Assembly (NCBI GenBank): GCA_934132895.1
Contig: CAKPAG010000006.1
Location: forward strand, 26,522 to 90,521
Origin: an uncultured Clostridia bacterium
GTDB lineage: Bacteria; Bacillota; Clostridia; TANB77; CAG-465
Direction of reading: 5' to 3'
Length of the DNA stretch: 64,000 bases
A model generated the notes under the pieces. That model did no database searches. It was given only the letters and a program-made list of their open reading frames with translations, and was not told the origin of the DNA. The position numbers and the translations under genes were made by a program. Positions within the stretch are counted from its first letter, which is position 1; the number at the start of each line of letters is the position of its first letter. This document shows, piece by piece, positions 1-8,146 of the stretch.

Positions 1-1067
1 AATTTTTTCTTAGACTCTTCCATATATTTTCTTTTTTCAAGTCTAGTTTGTATATCTTCATTCAAATTTGAAATTTTTTCGTTTTCTTCTTTTATTTCAC
101 TCTCAAGTCTTGTTATACTTTCACTACTAGTATCAATTTTAGAGTTCTTAAGCTCTATATTTAAATTAAGTTTATGTACATCGCTTTCAAGCTCATAATA
201 CTTGCTATTTGTTTCTTCTAGCTTAGATGTAATTTCAGCAATTCTTGCTTTTAAATCTAATTTATCTTTTTCAAATTCTGTAGTTACTTTCTCTTCTTTT
301 TCAATATCACTCGCTAAAGTATCTATTATATCATCAATTTTTTCTAATTCTTTTTTGTTTTTTTCTATTCCATCAATAAATATATACATATCAAAAGTTT
401 TAAGACTATCTCTTAAACTTAAATATTCTTTAGCTTTTTCAGCTCTTTTAGCCAGTGGTTCTATTGTAGTTTCAATTTCTGTTAATATATCATTTACCCT
501 GTTTAAATTTATATCAGTATTTGCCAACTTTTTAGTGGCTTCTTCTTTTCTTACTCTATATTTAACAATTCCTGAGGCTTCTTCAAATATATGTCTTCTT
601 TCTTCTGATTTTGTTGAAAGTATTTCATCTATTTTACCTTGTGAAATTATGCTATATCCATCTTTTCCCACACCAGTATCCATAAATAGTTCTTGAATGT
701 CTTTTAGTCTACATTCGTTACCATTTATCAAATAGTTGCTTTCACCATTTCTATACACTCTTCTTGTTATAACTACCTCGTTATATTCTATTGGAAGAGT
801 TGCATCAGAATTATCCAAATACATTGATACTTCTGCAAAGCCCACTTTTTTCCTTGCCTGTGTTCCTGCAAATATAACGTCCTCCATTTTAGAACCACGA
901 AGTGTTTTTACACTTTGTTCACCTAAAACCCATCTTAGTGCATCAGATATATTACTTTTTCCACTACCATTTGGTCCAACAATTGTTGTTACTCCATCTA
1001 AAAATGCTATTTCTGTTTTATCAGCAAAAGATTTAAAACCTTGTAATTCAATTTTTTTTAGTTGCAT
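1..1067 (-). CDS. smc: Chromosome segregation SMC ATPase, N-terminal part (runs off the window)
   Basis: About 355 N-terminal residues of SMC, the coiled-coil ATPase that organises and segregates chromosomes with ScpA/ScpB. Translation of the minus strand from the ATG at 1067 starts MQLKKIELQGFKSFADKT, with the Walker A motif GPNGSGKSN near residue 32. The QSVKTLRGSKMEDVIFAG segment and the GYSIISQGKIDEILS loop before the first coiled coil are typical of SMC. The frame stays open to base 1, so hinge, second coil and C-terminal ATPase half lie outside the window. An AGGGAG ribosome binding site sits just upstream, and the gene has its own promoter. Identification is secure from the motifs. Confidence 0.95.
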   Translation of the reverse strand, partial: MQLKKIELQGFKSFADKTEIAFLDGVTTIVGPNGSGKSNISDALRWVLGEQSVKTLRGSKMEDVIFAGTQARKKVGFAEVSMYLDNSDATLPIEYNEVVITRRVYRNGESNYLINGNECRLKDIQELFMDTGVGKDGYSIISQGKIDEILSTKSEERRHIFEEASGIVKYRVRKEEATKKLANTDINLNRVNDILTEIETTIEPLAKRAEKAKEYLSLRDSLKTFDMYIFIDGIEKNKKELEKIDDIIDTLASDIEKEEKVTTEFEKDKLDLKARIAEITSKLEETNSKYYELESDVHKLNLNIELKNSKIDTSSESITRLESEIKEENEKISNLNEDIQTRLEKRKYMEESKKK

Positions 1068-1098
1068 ATACAATCTCCCTTTTTCTACATATAGCAAA

Positions 1099-1127
1099 AT
1101 TATATTACAAAAGTGTATATTTTTCAA
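1099..1127 (-). promoter_or_regulatory. Sigma-A promoter of smc
   Basis: On the minus strand a TTGAAA box (1122-1127) is followed after 17 bases by TATAAT (1099-1104), about 30 bases before the smc start. The spacing and -10 box are consensus. The assignment is by inspection only. Confidence 0.6.
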
Positions 1128-1223
1128 GAAAAAAGAAAAAAATATCCCAAAGATATGTAAAGAAACTTATTACATATTCTCTAGGATTATTTAGATTTGT
1201 TTTAGATAAGCAAAATACCAAAA

Positions 1224-1511
1224 TTACATACTTTCCTTACACTTAATTATATCTTCTTTAAATTCTTCTACTACTAAATGAATATCTATATCATAATCTA
1301 CTATAAAATACAAATCATCTTTTGTAAATGAATATTTGCAGTTATATATAACTTGATTACAAATGTTTATAACTAGATTATATAATTTTTGTTCCAAAAT
1401 TTGATTATTTTCTTCTTTAAAAATTTCTTTTGATATTCTTTTTATCTTCTTACTTACTTCCATGTAATAGTTGTAACTTTCTGGAAGCTGTTTAAATTTA
1501 ACTCTTCTCAT
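1224..1511 (-). CDS. Hypothetical 95-residue protein
   Basis: A small charged protein lying between rpmA and smc. It begins MRRVKFKQLPESYNYYME, contains two cysteines around residues 51 and 58, and ends in an acidic/lysine-rich segment. I do not recognise a family. It is not Prp, the cysteine protease usually encoded in the L21-L27 operon: it lacks that protein's conserved His and Cys regions. The ribosome binding site (GTGATGG) is weak. The rpmA terminator upstream suggests separate transcription. It could belong with smc, but nothing in the sequence shows a function. Confidence 0.6.
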   Translation of the reverse strand: MRRVKFKQLPESYNYYMEVSKKIKRISKEIFKEENNQILEQKLYNLVINICNQVIYNCKYSFTKDDLYFIVDYDIDIHLVVEEFKEDIIKCKESM

Positions 1512-1611
1512 ATACCATCACACTGACATTATACTACATATTAATACATAGAAAAAGTATTTCGACAAAAATGGACAAAAGATTTTAAGATTTGACAGCA
1601 ATTTTTTTGCT

Positions 1612-1641
1612 AAAAAAAAGAATAGCTAAAAAACTATTCTT
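1612..1641 (-). terminator. Intrinsic terminator of rplU-rpmA
   Basis: On the minus strand AAGAATAG (1634-1641) pairs with CTATTCTT (1618-1625) and is followed by a run of U. The upstream arm overlaps the rpmA stop codon at 1634-1636, so the transcript ends almost at once after translation stops. Confidence 0.75.
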
Positions 1642-1894
1642 CTACAGGATAAACACTAACTTTTTTGTCAGTTTTTCCTTTTCTTTCAAATTTAACAACA
1701 CCATCTATTAAAGAATAAAGTGTATAGTCCTTTCCAAGTCCTACATTAGTTCCTGGATGTATTTTAGTTCCTCTTTGTCTATATAAGATATTACCAGCTA
1801 AAACAAATTGTCCATCTGCTCTTTTAGCTCCAAGTCTTTTTGATTCACTATCTCTACCATTTCTAGTAGAACCCATACCCTTTTTATGTGCCAT
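1634..1894 (-). CDS. rpmA: 50S ribosomal protein L27, without the Firmicutes N-terminal extension
   Basis: L27 sits near the peptidyl transferase centre of the large subunit. The 86-residue product begins directly with MAHKKGMGSTRNGRDS and carries the usual KRLGAKRADGQFVLAGNILYRQRG core. The start is fixed by an AAGGAG motif 8 bases upstream. Most Firmicutes make L27 with an extra N-terminal peptide that the Prp protease removes. Here neither the extension nor a prp gene between rplU and rpmA is present: the gap is 38 bases. Co-transcribed with rplU and ended by a terminator overlapping the stop codon. Confidence 0.98.
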   Translation of the reverse strand: MAHKKGMGSTRNGRDSESKRLGAKRADGQFVLAGNILYRQRGTKIHPGTNVGLGKDYTLYSLIDGVVKFERKGKTDKKVSVYPVEE

Positions 1895-1932
1895 TTATAT
1901 CACTCCTTTTAATTTCAATTTTTAAATAATTA

Positions 1933-2295
1933 TTAAGCTTCTGTTTTTTCTTCAGTAGCTTCTGCTTTTTTAGCTCTTGTTGTAGTTGTAATTTTTTCTA
2001 TTTGAATTTTTGTATATGGTTGTCTATGACCTTGTGTTCTTCTATAGTTTTTCTTAGCTTTGTACTTGAACACAATTATTTTTTTAGCTTTACCATGACC
2101 TACAACTGTAGCTTTAACTTTTGCTCCTTTAACTGTATCAGTTCCAACAGTTACTTTTTTACCATCAGAGATGAAAAGTACTTTATCAAAAGTTACTTCT
2201 TTTCCTTCTTCTACGTTTTCAAGTCTATCTACGAAAACGATATCTCCTTCTTGTACTTTGTACTGTTTACCACTAATTTCAACGATTGCGTACAT
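1933..2295 (-). CDS. rplU: 50S ribosomal protein L21
   Basis: L21 binds 23S rRNA in the large subunit. The 120-residue protein has the family start MYAIVEISGKQYKVQEGD and the C-terminal YRRTQGHRQPYTKIQIEKI signature. A short alanine/glutamate-rich tail (about residues 106-120) extends beyond the usual ~103-residue length. An AGGAGG site precedes the ATG. The gene heads the rplU-rpmA operon from a consensus sigma-A promoter about 90 bases upstream, leaving a leader of about 80 bases that may hold an L21-type autoregulatory element. Confidence 0.98.
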   Translation of the reverse strand: MYAIVEISGKQYKVQEGDIVFVDRLENVEEGKEVTFDKVLFISDGKKVTVGTDTVKGAKVKATVVGHGKAKKIIVFKYKAKKNYRRTQGHRQPYTKIQIEKITTTTRAKKAEATEEKTEA

Positions 2296-2298
2296 TAA

Positions 2299-2378
2299 AA
2301 TTCCTCCTTTTATTCTAGCTTTCTCTCGCCATTAAGGTAGTATTATATAACTTTTTAACCTCTTCTGTGCGGAATACA
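2299..2378 (-). promoter_or_regulatory. rplU mRNA leader, possible L21 autoregulatory structure
   Basis: About 80 transcribed bases lie between the predicted start site and the rplU ribosome binding site. They contain short complementary segments (AGGU/ACCU and neighbours) and CCGCACAGAAGAGG, which resembles the L21 leader class known in Firmicutes. I cannot fold or align it here, so the class assignment is tentative. Confidence 0.35.
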
Positions 2379-2384
2379 AGATAT

Positions 2385-2413
2385 ATTTTAACATTTTTGT
2401 ATCTACTTGTCAA
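2385..2413 (-). promoter_or_regulatory. Sigma-A promoter of rplU-rpmA
   Basis: The minus strand shows TTGACA (2408-2413), a 17-base spacer and TAAAAT (2385-2390). This is a near-perfect vegetative promoter, as expected for a ribosomal protein operon. Confidence 0.85.
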
Positions 2414-2463
2414 GGAATTTTGATTATTTTATGGAGAATTAGTCAAATTTTAAACATATATAT

Positions 2464-2492
2464 TTGATATTTTTATGTAGCTATGATATACT
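2464..2492 (+). promoter_or_regulatory. Sigma-A promoter of the Cys-rich small gene
   Basis: TTGATA (2464-2469), 17 bases, TATACT (2487-2492), ending 74 bases before the ATG at 2567. The spacing fits a vegetative promoter. Confidence 0.6.
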
Positions 2493-2566
2493 AAATATAT
2501 ATTATGATGAGAGTAGGCATTCTTCTAATATTCTTAGTAAAAATTTTCTAGGAGGAGAAATTAAAT

Positions 2567-2773
2567 ATGTTTAAACAAAAAGAGTTCTTTTTAACCAATA
2601 AAGAATACGATACCATAAAAAAGTGGGCCGAAAGTCACGAATGTTCATGTAGGAATAATAAATCGTGCTGTGGCGGGGAAATTTCAGTAACTTTCACTCC
2701 GACTACAATTGGAACAGCCACCTTTGCTCGTTGCATATGTGGAGCAGAAATTGACTTGGATACTCTTGTATAA
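2567..2773 (+). CDS. Small cysteine-rich protein (68 aa), probable metal binder
   Basis: I do not recognise the family. The protein has a cluster CSCRNNKSCCGG around residues 26-37 and a second pair CICG near residue 57, with a beta-like stretch between them. This arrangement suggests a zinc-ribbon or another Cys-ligated metal site, which is inference. A strong AGGAGGAG ribosome binding site precedes the ATG. The gene has its own promoter and a strong terminator, so it is a single-gene transcript and probably real despite its size. No signal peptide is visible. Confidence 0.75.
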   Translation: MFKQKEFFLTNKEYDTIKKWAESHECSCRNNKSCCGGEISVTFTPTTIGTATFARCICGAEIDLDTLV

Positions 2774-2783
2774 AATTTAATAA

Positions 2784-2826
2784 AAAAAAAGGAATTGATA
2801 AAACCTACTCTATCAATTCTTTTTTC
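2784..2826 (+). terminator. Bidirectional terminator between the small gene and pth
   Basis: GGAATTGATA (2791-2800) pairs with TATCAATTC (2811-2819), flanked by A and T runs on both sides. It can end transcription of the plus-strand small gene and of the convergent pth. Confidence 0.85.
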
Positions 2827-2930
2827 TTATATTTTTTTCTAGATTCCTAAGCGAATTTTGTCACTTATTCAATAAGATACTTTTTTATTTTTATTCATTA
2901 ATGTAAGTAACATAACCTTTCACTCTCTTA

Positions 2931-3467
2931 TCATTTAGTTAAAAAGGTTTCGTATAGTTTTTCTTCTGCCTCTTTAAAAATAGTATCATTCAACTTATCC
3001 AATTCTTCTTTAGAAAATCTCTCTAAAACAAAATCTTTTAAATCTTGATTTGGATGTTTTAACCCACCAATACCTATACGTATTCTTGGAATATCTTGAG
3101 TTGAGAGTTGTTCAACAATATTTTTCATTCCATTGTGTGAGCCACCACTTCCCTTTTCTTTATATCTTATACTTCCAAAAGGAATATCAATATCATCAAA
3201 TATTATCATTATGTCTTTACTTTCAATTTTATACCATTTTTTAAGCTTAGAAACCGCTATACCACTTAAATTCATATAGGTAAGTGGTTTTACAAGAACT
3301 ACTTTTTCACCTTTTATCATAGTTTCAAAAATGAAACTATCATGCTTTTTCTTGTCTACTTTTATATTATATTTCTCACTTAAAAAATCAATAAACATCC
3401 AACCTACATTATGCCTTGTTTTATCATATTCTTTACCAGGATTACCAAGTCCTACAATTAATTTCAT
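2931..3467 (-). CDS. pth: Peptidyl-tRNA hydrolase
   Basis: Pth releases tRNA from prematurely dropped peptidyl-tRNA in the cytosol. The sequence shows GLGNPG at residues 6-11, the catalytic histidine in TRHNVGW (about H19), the FDDIDIPFG segment with the catalytic aspartate, and GSGGSHNGMKNI for substrate binding. I place the start at the ATG at 3467 (MKLIVGLG, 178 residues), because an AGAGGAAAG site sits just upstream. The alternative GTG at 3494 would add nine residues that the family does not have. No operon partner is obvious. Confidence 0.96.
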   Translation of the reverse strand: MKLIVGLGNPGKEYDKTRHNVGWMFIDFLSEKYNIKVDKKKHDSFIFETMIKGEKVVLVKPLTYMNLSGIAVSKLKKWYKIESKDIMIIFDDIDIPFGSIRYKEKGSGGSHNGMKNIVEQLSTQDIPRIRIGIGGLKHPNQDLKDFVLERFSKEELDKLNDTIFKEAEEKLYETFLTK

Positions 3468-3592
3468 TTTTCTTTCCTCTTTTCTTAAAAACACTTGAAC
3501 TTTTGTTAACTTTATAGTATTATTATATATGAATATTTAAAGTATGTCAAATGTATAATTTGCTTGTACTTTTACGAAAGTGGTGATATTAC

Positions 3593-6145
3593 TTGGATAA
3601 ATTTTTTAAAGCTTTGCATATAAAAAAGCCGGATAAGCTTTTAACATATATTTTATATGGATTAACAGGATTTTTAGTCCTTATTTCCTTTGGAAGAATT
3701 TTAGGATTTTTAGTGGGAGATGCAACTATTGCAAATAATATTTCCCCCTACCTTTACACAATATTTATTATCATACCCGCACTTGCATATTGTTTCTATG
3801 TTAATTCTGGTATACCAAAAAATGATAATATGAGAATTAACATGTATATCATAACTTGTTCAATGCTTGCAATAATACTTGGTGGTATGAGCTGTACTTG
3901 GATCAATAACGTTGCTTGGTGGATACTAAAAAAACTACCTAATTTCAATTTAGTTATGAAAACATATCCTGAGCTTTTCGCACCAGCAATAAAAACACTA
4001 TGTTTAGCTGTACCATTTGTATCAGTATTTAAAATAATTGATTACTTCTTACTTATTTTTAGAGATGAAGACTTACCTAAAGCTATTGCTGGTTTCTCTG
4101 GTCTTTCAGTAGTAAAAAAATCTAAAGAAGGTGGAGCATTTAGTTGTGAAACAATTATCTGTAAAGCTGAAGGTTCTTCAGTTCCAGTTGTAGTTCCAGA
4201 GAAAAAACGTTATGAGGCAACACTTGTTCAAGGTGCTACTGGTACTGGTAAAACAGCTACTGTACTTTTACCAATGAGTGCATTAGATCTTGAGAGAAAA
4301 CATTTCTTCAGAGAATATTCAAAAAGAATTGGTTACTCTATGTTAAAAAGAGGTATCGCATATATGAGTGGACCTTTTACAAATGAGTATGTTAACAGAA
4401 ACTTTATACTAAATTACTTACATCCAAAACGTGGTATGGAAGAACAATTCATGGATGAAGTAAGACCAATAATGCAATATATAGATAATTCAACTGGTAA
4501 AATAACATATAGAAATCTTGGTATAACAATAGTAGAAAATGATGGAAACTTTATTTCACAATTTATTGGGGTAGCAAATAATTTTGATATAGATGTACTA
4601 ACAATAGATCCTGCAGCTCCTGAAACAACATTAAGTATAAACCCATTTGCAATCCCTGATCCAGCTAAAGCAGCTTCAATTGTATCAGACGTTTTAAATG
4701 CAATGTATGAGAGTACTGGTGGAGGAAAAGCAGGAGATCCATTCTTTACACAAGTAACAATTGACGCATTCCAAAACTTATCAATACTTTTAAAAGAAAT
4801 GTATCCTAGACTTCATGATGGAGAAATTGCAAGTTTGGAAGACATGCTAGAATTGTTATATAACTTTGATGCTGTTGAAGAAATGACAGAAGAAATGAAA
4901 AAAGTTCCAGAACTTGAACAAAAATACAAACTATTAATACGTTACTTTGAAAAGAATTTCTACAAACCATCACTAAATATAAATGGATATGAGATACCTG
5001 GTACACGTGGTAGTGGTAGAAAAGATACAGAAAAATTCTTGTATGGTGCAATAACTCAACTTAACAACTTAGTAAGACATCCAGGACTTAAAGCTGCACT
5101 TTGTGGAAAGAAAAATATAATTGATTTTGATAAAGCATTAGAAGAAGGAAAAGTAATCACTGCATGTTCTAGAAAAGGTGAACTTGGTATATTACAAGCC
5201 AAAGCTTTTGGTATGTTCTTTATACTTCAGTTCCAAGATGCTGTATTAAGAAGAAAAGGAAATGAAGAATCAAGAACACCTCACTTCTTATACATAGATG
5301 AATTCCCTGAATATATCACAAAAGATATGGAAGTTATGTTTACACTATTTAGAAAATATAGATGTGGTGTTACTGTAGCAATACAAAACTTATCACAGCT
5401 TGAAAAAAGTGGCCATGCATACTATCGTCAAGTTGTACTTGCTAACACAAAAACTCAAATCGTTTTCGGAGATACTGTTAAAGAAGATAGTGAATATTGG
5501 GAAGCTGCATTCGGTAAAAAGAAAATTCCAGACACTACAACTTCATTTGATCTTTCTAATGGAGTAAATAAAGGATCTGGTAAAACTACATTAAAAATAG
5601 AGAAAAAAGCTAAAATTGAAGGTTGGAAGCTTGCCGAACTTGGATTTGGAAGCATATTCTACAAAACTAAGAATGCTTCTGGTAAATCAATATATGGTAA
5701 AGGAAAAACTGGTTTCTTAGATGCAAAATACAAAGAAAAGGCTCCATCACAAATGTTTAATTTTGAAAAATATATGATGAGTAAACCAGATGAACCAACA
5801 ATTATAATGAATGATTCTGATGAAAGTGATAACGCAGATAATTTATTTGGTGTAAATACTGATTCTAGAATAAAAGAAGAATTAAGAAAAGCTGCAACAG
5901 AAGCAGCAACTCTTGATACAACTGACATGAGATATACAAAAACTGAACCAACCACTTTATCAAATATATCAGATTCAAATTCAGATAGTTCACCAAATAC
6001 AATGGCACACGACCTTTCTGATATAGATGATTTTGAAATAATATTTGACGATAGTGAACCAACACTAGAGGATGCTTCAAAAGACGGTGGTGCAATAACA
6101 GAAAGTTATGAAACTCCAGCTATAAAAAGACATAATAAAAAGTAA
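3593..6145 (+). CDS. VirD4/TraG-like type IV coupling ATPase, isolated from any conjugation genes
   Basis: An 850-residue membrane-anchored ATPase of the coupling-protein family, which delivers DNA or protein substrates to a type IV secretion channel. The N-terminal ~155 residues hold about four membrane segments (near 17-37, 52-72, 82-100 and 130-155). Walker A GATGTGKT is at 214-221 and Walker B FLYIDEF at about 565-571, followed by a TraM-recognition-like region with QNLSQLE. The last ~110 residues are acidic, Ser/Thr/Asp-rich and low-complexity. The start is a TTG at 3593 with a GGTGAT site upstream. No relaxase, VirB4 or pilus genes lie within the window, so its partner machine is unknown. 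Calling it a coupling ATPase rests on family motifs; the substrate is not predictable. Confidence 0.85.
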   Translation: MDKFFKALHIKKPDKLLTYILYGLTGFLVLISFGRILGFLVGDATIANNISPYLYTIFIIIPALAYCFYVNSGIPKNDNMRINMYIITCSMLAIILGGMSCTWINNVAWWILKKLPNFNLVMKTYPELFAPAIKTLCLAVPFVSVFKIIDYFLLIFRDEDLPKAIAGFSGLSVVKKSKEGGAFSCETIICKAEGSSVPVVVPEKKRYEATLVQGATGTGKTATVLLPMSALDLERKHFFREYSKRIGYSMLKRGIAYMSGPFTNEYVNRNFILNYLHPKRGMEEQFMDEVRPIMQYIDNSTGKITYRNLGITIVENDGNFISQFIGVANNFDIDVLTIDPAAPETTLSINPFAIPDPAKAASIVSDVLNAMYESTGGGKAGDPFFTQVTIDAFQNLSILLKEMYPRLHDGEIASLEDMLELLYNFDAVEEMTEEMKKVPELEQKYKLLIRYFEKNFYKPSLNINGYEIPGTRGSGRKDTEKFLYGAITQLNNLVRHPGLKAALCGKKNIIDFDKALEEGKVITACSRKGELGILQAKAFGMFFILQFQDAVLRRKGNEESRTPHFLYIDEFPEYITKDMEVMFTLFRKYRCGVTVAIQNLSQLEKSGHAYYRQVVLANTKTQIVFGDTVKEDSEYWEAAFGKKKIPDTTTSFDLSNGVNKGSGKTTLKIEKKAKIEGWKLAELGFGSIFYKTKNASGKSIYGKGKTGFLDAKYKEKAPSQMFNFEKYMMSKPDEPTIIMNDSDESDNADNLFGVNTDSRIKEELRKAATEAATLDTTDMRYTKTEPTTLSNISDSNSDSSPNTMAHDLSDIDDFEIIFDDSEPTLEDASKDGGAITESYETPAIKRHNKK

Positions 6146-6167
6146 GGAAAATTTCTCCTTACTTTTT
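6137..6167 (+). terminator. Intrinsic terminator of the VirD4-like gene
   Basis: AAAGTAAGGA pairs with TCCTTACTTT around a short loop, with a T run after it. The stem overlaps the stop codon at 6143-6145. The A-rich 5' flank makes it usable from both sides, including for the convergent gene ending at 6190. Confidence 0.8.
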
Positions 6168-6189
6168 ATATTTTGGATTTATTGGTATT

Positions 6190-6810
6190 TTACTTCATCC
6201 AATCAGGAACATCAAGTTCTCTTAAGAAATGACTTTTTCTATCTCTTTCTTCTTTGTTTTTTATAAGAACTAATAAATCTAAGCAACAATTATTAACTTC
6301 AAAGAAATCTTTAGATGCCAAGACCGATAAATCTTTTTCACTTAAACTTTCCATATATTCTTTTTGTTGTCTAGACATTGCCGACCAAACAACAAAAGCT
6401 TTTTTATTTATATGAGCAAAAGTTACAAAGTCTTCCTCTTGAGATACTATTGCATCTTTAAACGGTCTAAACTTTCCCATCTCGTACATAACACCATTCA
6501 TATTTAAGTTAGCATCAATTGCCCAATTATATATAATAGGATATCCCTTTATTATATTAATCTGTAACTTATGAAAGTCATCATGCATATTTTTTAATTC
6601 CAGCTCCGTACCATTTTGTAATATCAAGTAATTCTTTTTCTCATTAAATTCTTTGATATTATTAATAATAACTTTCATCCCATTTAACTCGCCTATTAAA
6701 ACAGGTTCTAAATTAGAATATCTTTTTATTATTGCATATGGAATTGGAAGTGACAAATCATATCCAAACCGTTCCCTTCCTACGAAATACCAATTTGTTA
6801 TTTCATTCAT
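6190..6810 (-). CDS. Hypothetical 206-residue protein
   Basis: I do not recognise a family. It begins MNEITNWYFVGRERFGYDLS and appears mixed alpha/beta, with no membrane segment or signal peptide. A two-cysteine CC pair sits near residue 177, and the C-terminus is charged. It has its own strong promoter with a palindromic element overlapping the -35 box, which suggests regulated single-gene expression. It borders a small accessory patch (kinase, NUDIX, GNAT), but there is no sequence evidence linking it to their function. Confidence 0.7.
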   Translation of the reverse strand: MNEITNWYFVGRERFGYDLSLPIPYAIIKRYSNLEPVLIGELNGMKVIINNIKEFNEKKNYLILQNGTELELKNMHDDFHKLQINIIKGYPIIYNWAIDANLNMNGVMYEMGKFRPFKDAIVSQEEDFVTFAHINKKAFVVWSAMSRQQKEYMESLSEKDLSVLASKDFFEVNNCCLDLLVLIKNKEERDRKSHFLRELDVPDWMK

Positions 6811-6864
6811 ATTAATATCCTCCCTCTAAATATTCATTTAGTTTTAAATTTTTCACATATTATA

Positions 6865-6914
6865 ATTATACCACTTAGTTAATTTTATGTCAAGTGTTTT
6901 AAGTGCATACACTT
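6865..6914 (-). promoter_or_regulatory. Promoter with overlapping operator-like palindrome
   Basis: The minus strand has TTGACA (6888-6893), 17 bases and TATAAT (6865-6870), a full consensus. Overlapping and upstream of the -35 are AAGTG at 6892-6896 and the palindrome AAGTG-CATA-CACTT at 6901-6914. This looks like a regulator binding site. The regulator is unknown. Confidence 0.7.
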
Positions 6915-6950
6915 ATTTATTAGAGTTAATTATATTTTAAATAACAATTT

Positions 6951-7451
6951 TTAAAAAATATAACTATTGTTGGATTCAATTTCACAAACTGTTTCTTCTA
7001 TAGATAGATTACTAGTATCAAGATAATATTTTCTATCAAATGGTTTGTTTTTAAAATTTCTTAATAATATTAAAGATCTTTCACCCATTTGGCAATCTAA
7101 AGGTCTTTCTAAATCTCTTTTAACAATTGTTTCCTCATCTGTAACAAGAATAACAAATTTTTTTGAATACTTTTTAAATTTTTCATTAAAAGTTTGAAAA
7201 TTTTCTACGTTAAATATATAGTTGAATATAACATCATACTCATATGAAAGATATGTATCTATCATATTCTCGCATATTTTCCAAAATACTTGTAAATGAT
7301 TTCCTTTCTCCCAGGCACTTTTATAGCCTGATATAACTTGATGATATATATCATCTCCTTCAATTAATACAGATTTTTTACTTTTTTTAGCTAATGTTTG
7401 TGAAATTGTACTCTTTCCTACTCCAGCAGGTCCTGTAATTAAATATAACAT
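6951..7451 (-). CDS. P-loop kinase, zeta-toxin/shikimate-kinase-like AAA protein
   Basis: A 166-residue ATP-binding protein with Walker A GPAGVGKS at residues 7-14, a second acidic EGDDIY motif near 35 (likely substrate side) and a lid-like KRDLERP segment near 110. This fold covers nucleoside, shikimate, chloramphenicol and small-molecule kinases, so the substrate cannot be named. It lies about 70 bases downstream of the NUDIX gene on the same strand and may share its transcript. Both are typical accessory small-molecule enzymes. Confidence 0.75.
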   Translation of the reverse strand: MLYLITGPAGVGKSTISQTLAKKSKKSVLIEGDDIYHQVISGYKSAWEKGNHLQVFWKICENMIDTYLSYEYDVIFNYIFNVENFQTFNEKFKKYSKKFVILVTDEETIVKRDLERPLDCQMGERSLILLRNFKNKPFDRKYYLDTSNLSIEETVCEIESNNSYIF

Positions 7452-7521
7452 ATACTATCACCTCTTTAACTTTCACTTCTTTAACTTTTAAATACATTTT
7501 CAAATCTCCCTTAAGTTTCAC

Positions 7522-8001
7522 TTAAAAATTATTTATTATATACTTGTAACCTTCTATATTACCTTTTCTAAATTCATTATTTTTTATCAAGTTGTTTATT
7601 TCTTCTTTGCTTAACCATCTCACATAATCCACTTCAGATTTTTGAACCTTTATATCTTTAATATTTATATCTTTTCTTAAATAATAGACTTTTTGAAAAT
7701 AATGTTCTACAACATATGTATTAGCTTCAATAATTTTTTCTTTAGCAATATCTATTCCTAATTCTTCATTCACTTCACGAATAATTGTATCTAAAAAATC
7801 AGAGCCAAATAATACATGACCTCCTGTAGTAGAAAACTCATGACCTCTAGAGCGTGATGTTTTTTGAATTAAAAATTCACCTCTTGCATTTTGTATAAAT
7901 ATAATTGCTATTCCTTCTAAATTATTATTATTTTCTTTTCCTCTAATCCCTATTTCATTTAACAAATTACCTTTATCATCATACAAGTTTAAATATTCCA
8001 T
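7522..8001 (-). CDS. NUDIX hydrolase with a variant NUDIX box
   Basis: A 159-residue NUDIX-fold protein that would hydrolyse a nucleoside-diphosphate-linked substrate. The box reads GGHVLFGSDFLDTIIREVNE, then ELGI. The metal-binding REVNEE core is intact, but the glutamate that normally ends the GX5E half is serine. The overall pattern resembles the YfcD/isopentenyl-diphosphate-isomerase-like branch, although that is only a similarity by eye. It precedes the P-loop kinase and follows a terminator at 8088-8131, so the pair may form a small operon. Confidence 0.85.
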   Translation of the reverse strand: MEYLNLYDDKGNLLNEIGIRGKENNNNLEGIAIIFIQNARGEFLIQKTSRSRGHEFSTTGGHVLFGSDFLDTIIREVNEELGIDIAKEKIIEANTYVVEHYFQKVYYLRKDINIKDIKVQKSEVDYVRWLSKEEINNLIKNNEFRKGNIEGYKYIINNF

Positions 8002-8087
8002 AAAGCTTTACCTCTTTTAGATTATAACGTTTAAATAACAATTGTATTTTAACATATGTATATTTAATATTCAATCTTTTTTATTTA

Positions 8088-8131
8088 AGAAAAAAGTTAG
8101 TACCCAAAACTTCAAATACTAACCTTTTCTT
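8088..8131 (-). terminator. Intrinsic terminator upstream of the NUDIX gene
   Basis: GTTAGTA (8096-8102) and TACTAAC (8117-8123) pair, extended by A/T-rich arms, with a U run on the minus-strand side. It ends transcription coming from the GNAT gene or the small remnant frame at 8147-8260. Confidence 0.65.
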
Positions 8132-8146
8132 TATTTTTACTCACTA

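Noticed and set aside
202..1194. Two plus-strand frames near the window start
   Set aside because: Both are antisense to smc, which is clearly coding on the minus strand (the second runs on past the smc start into its promoter region).
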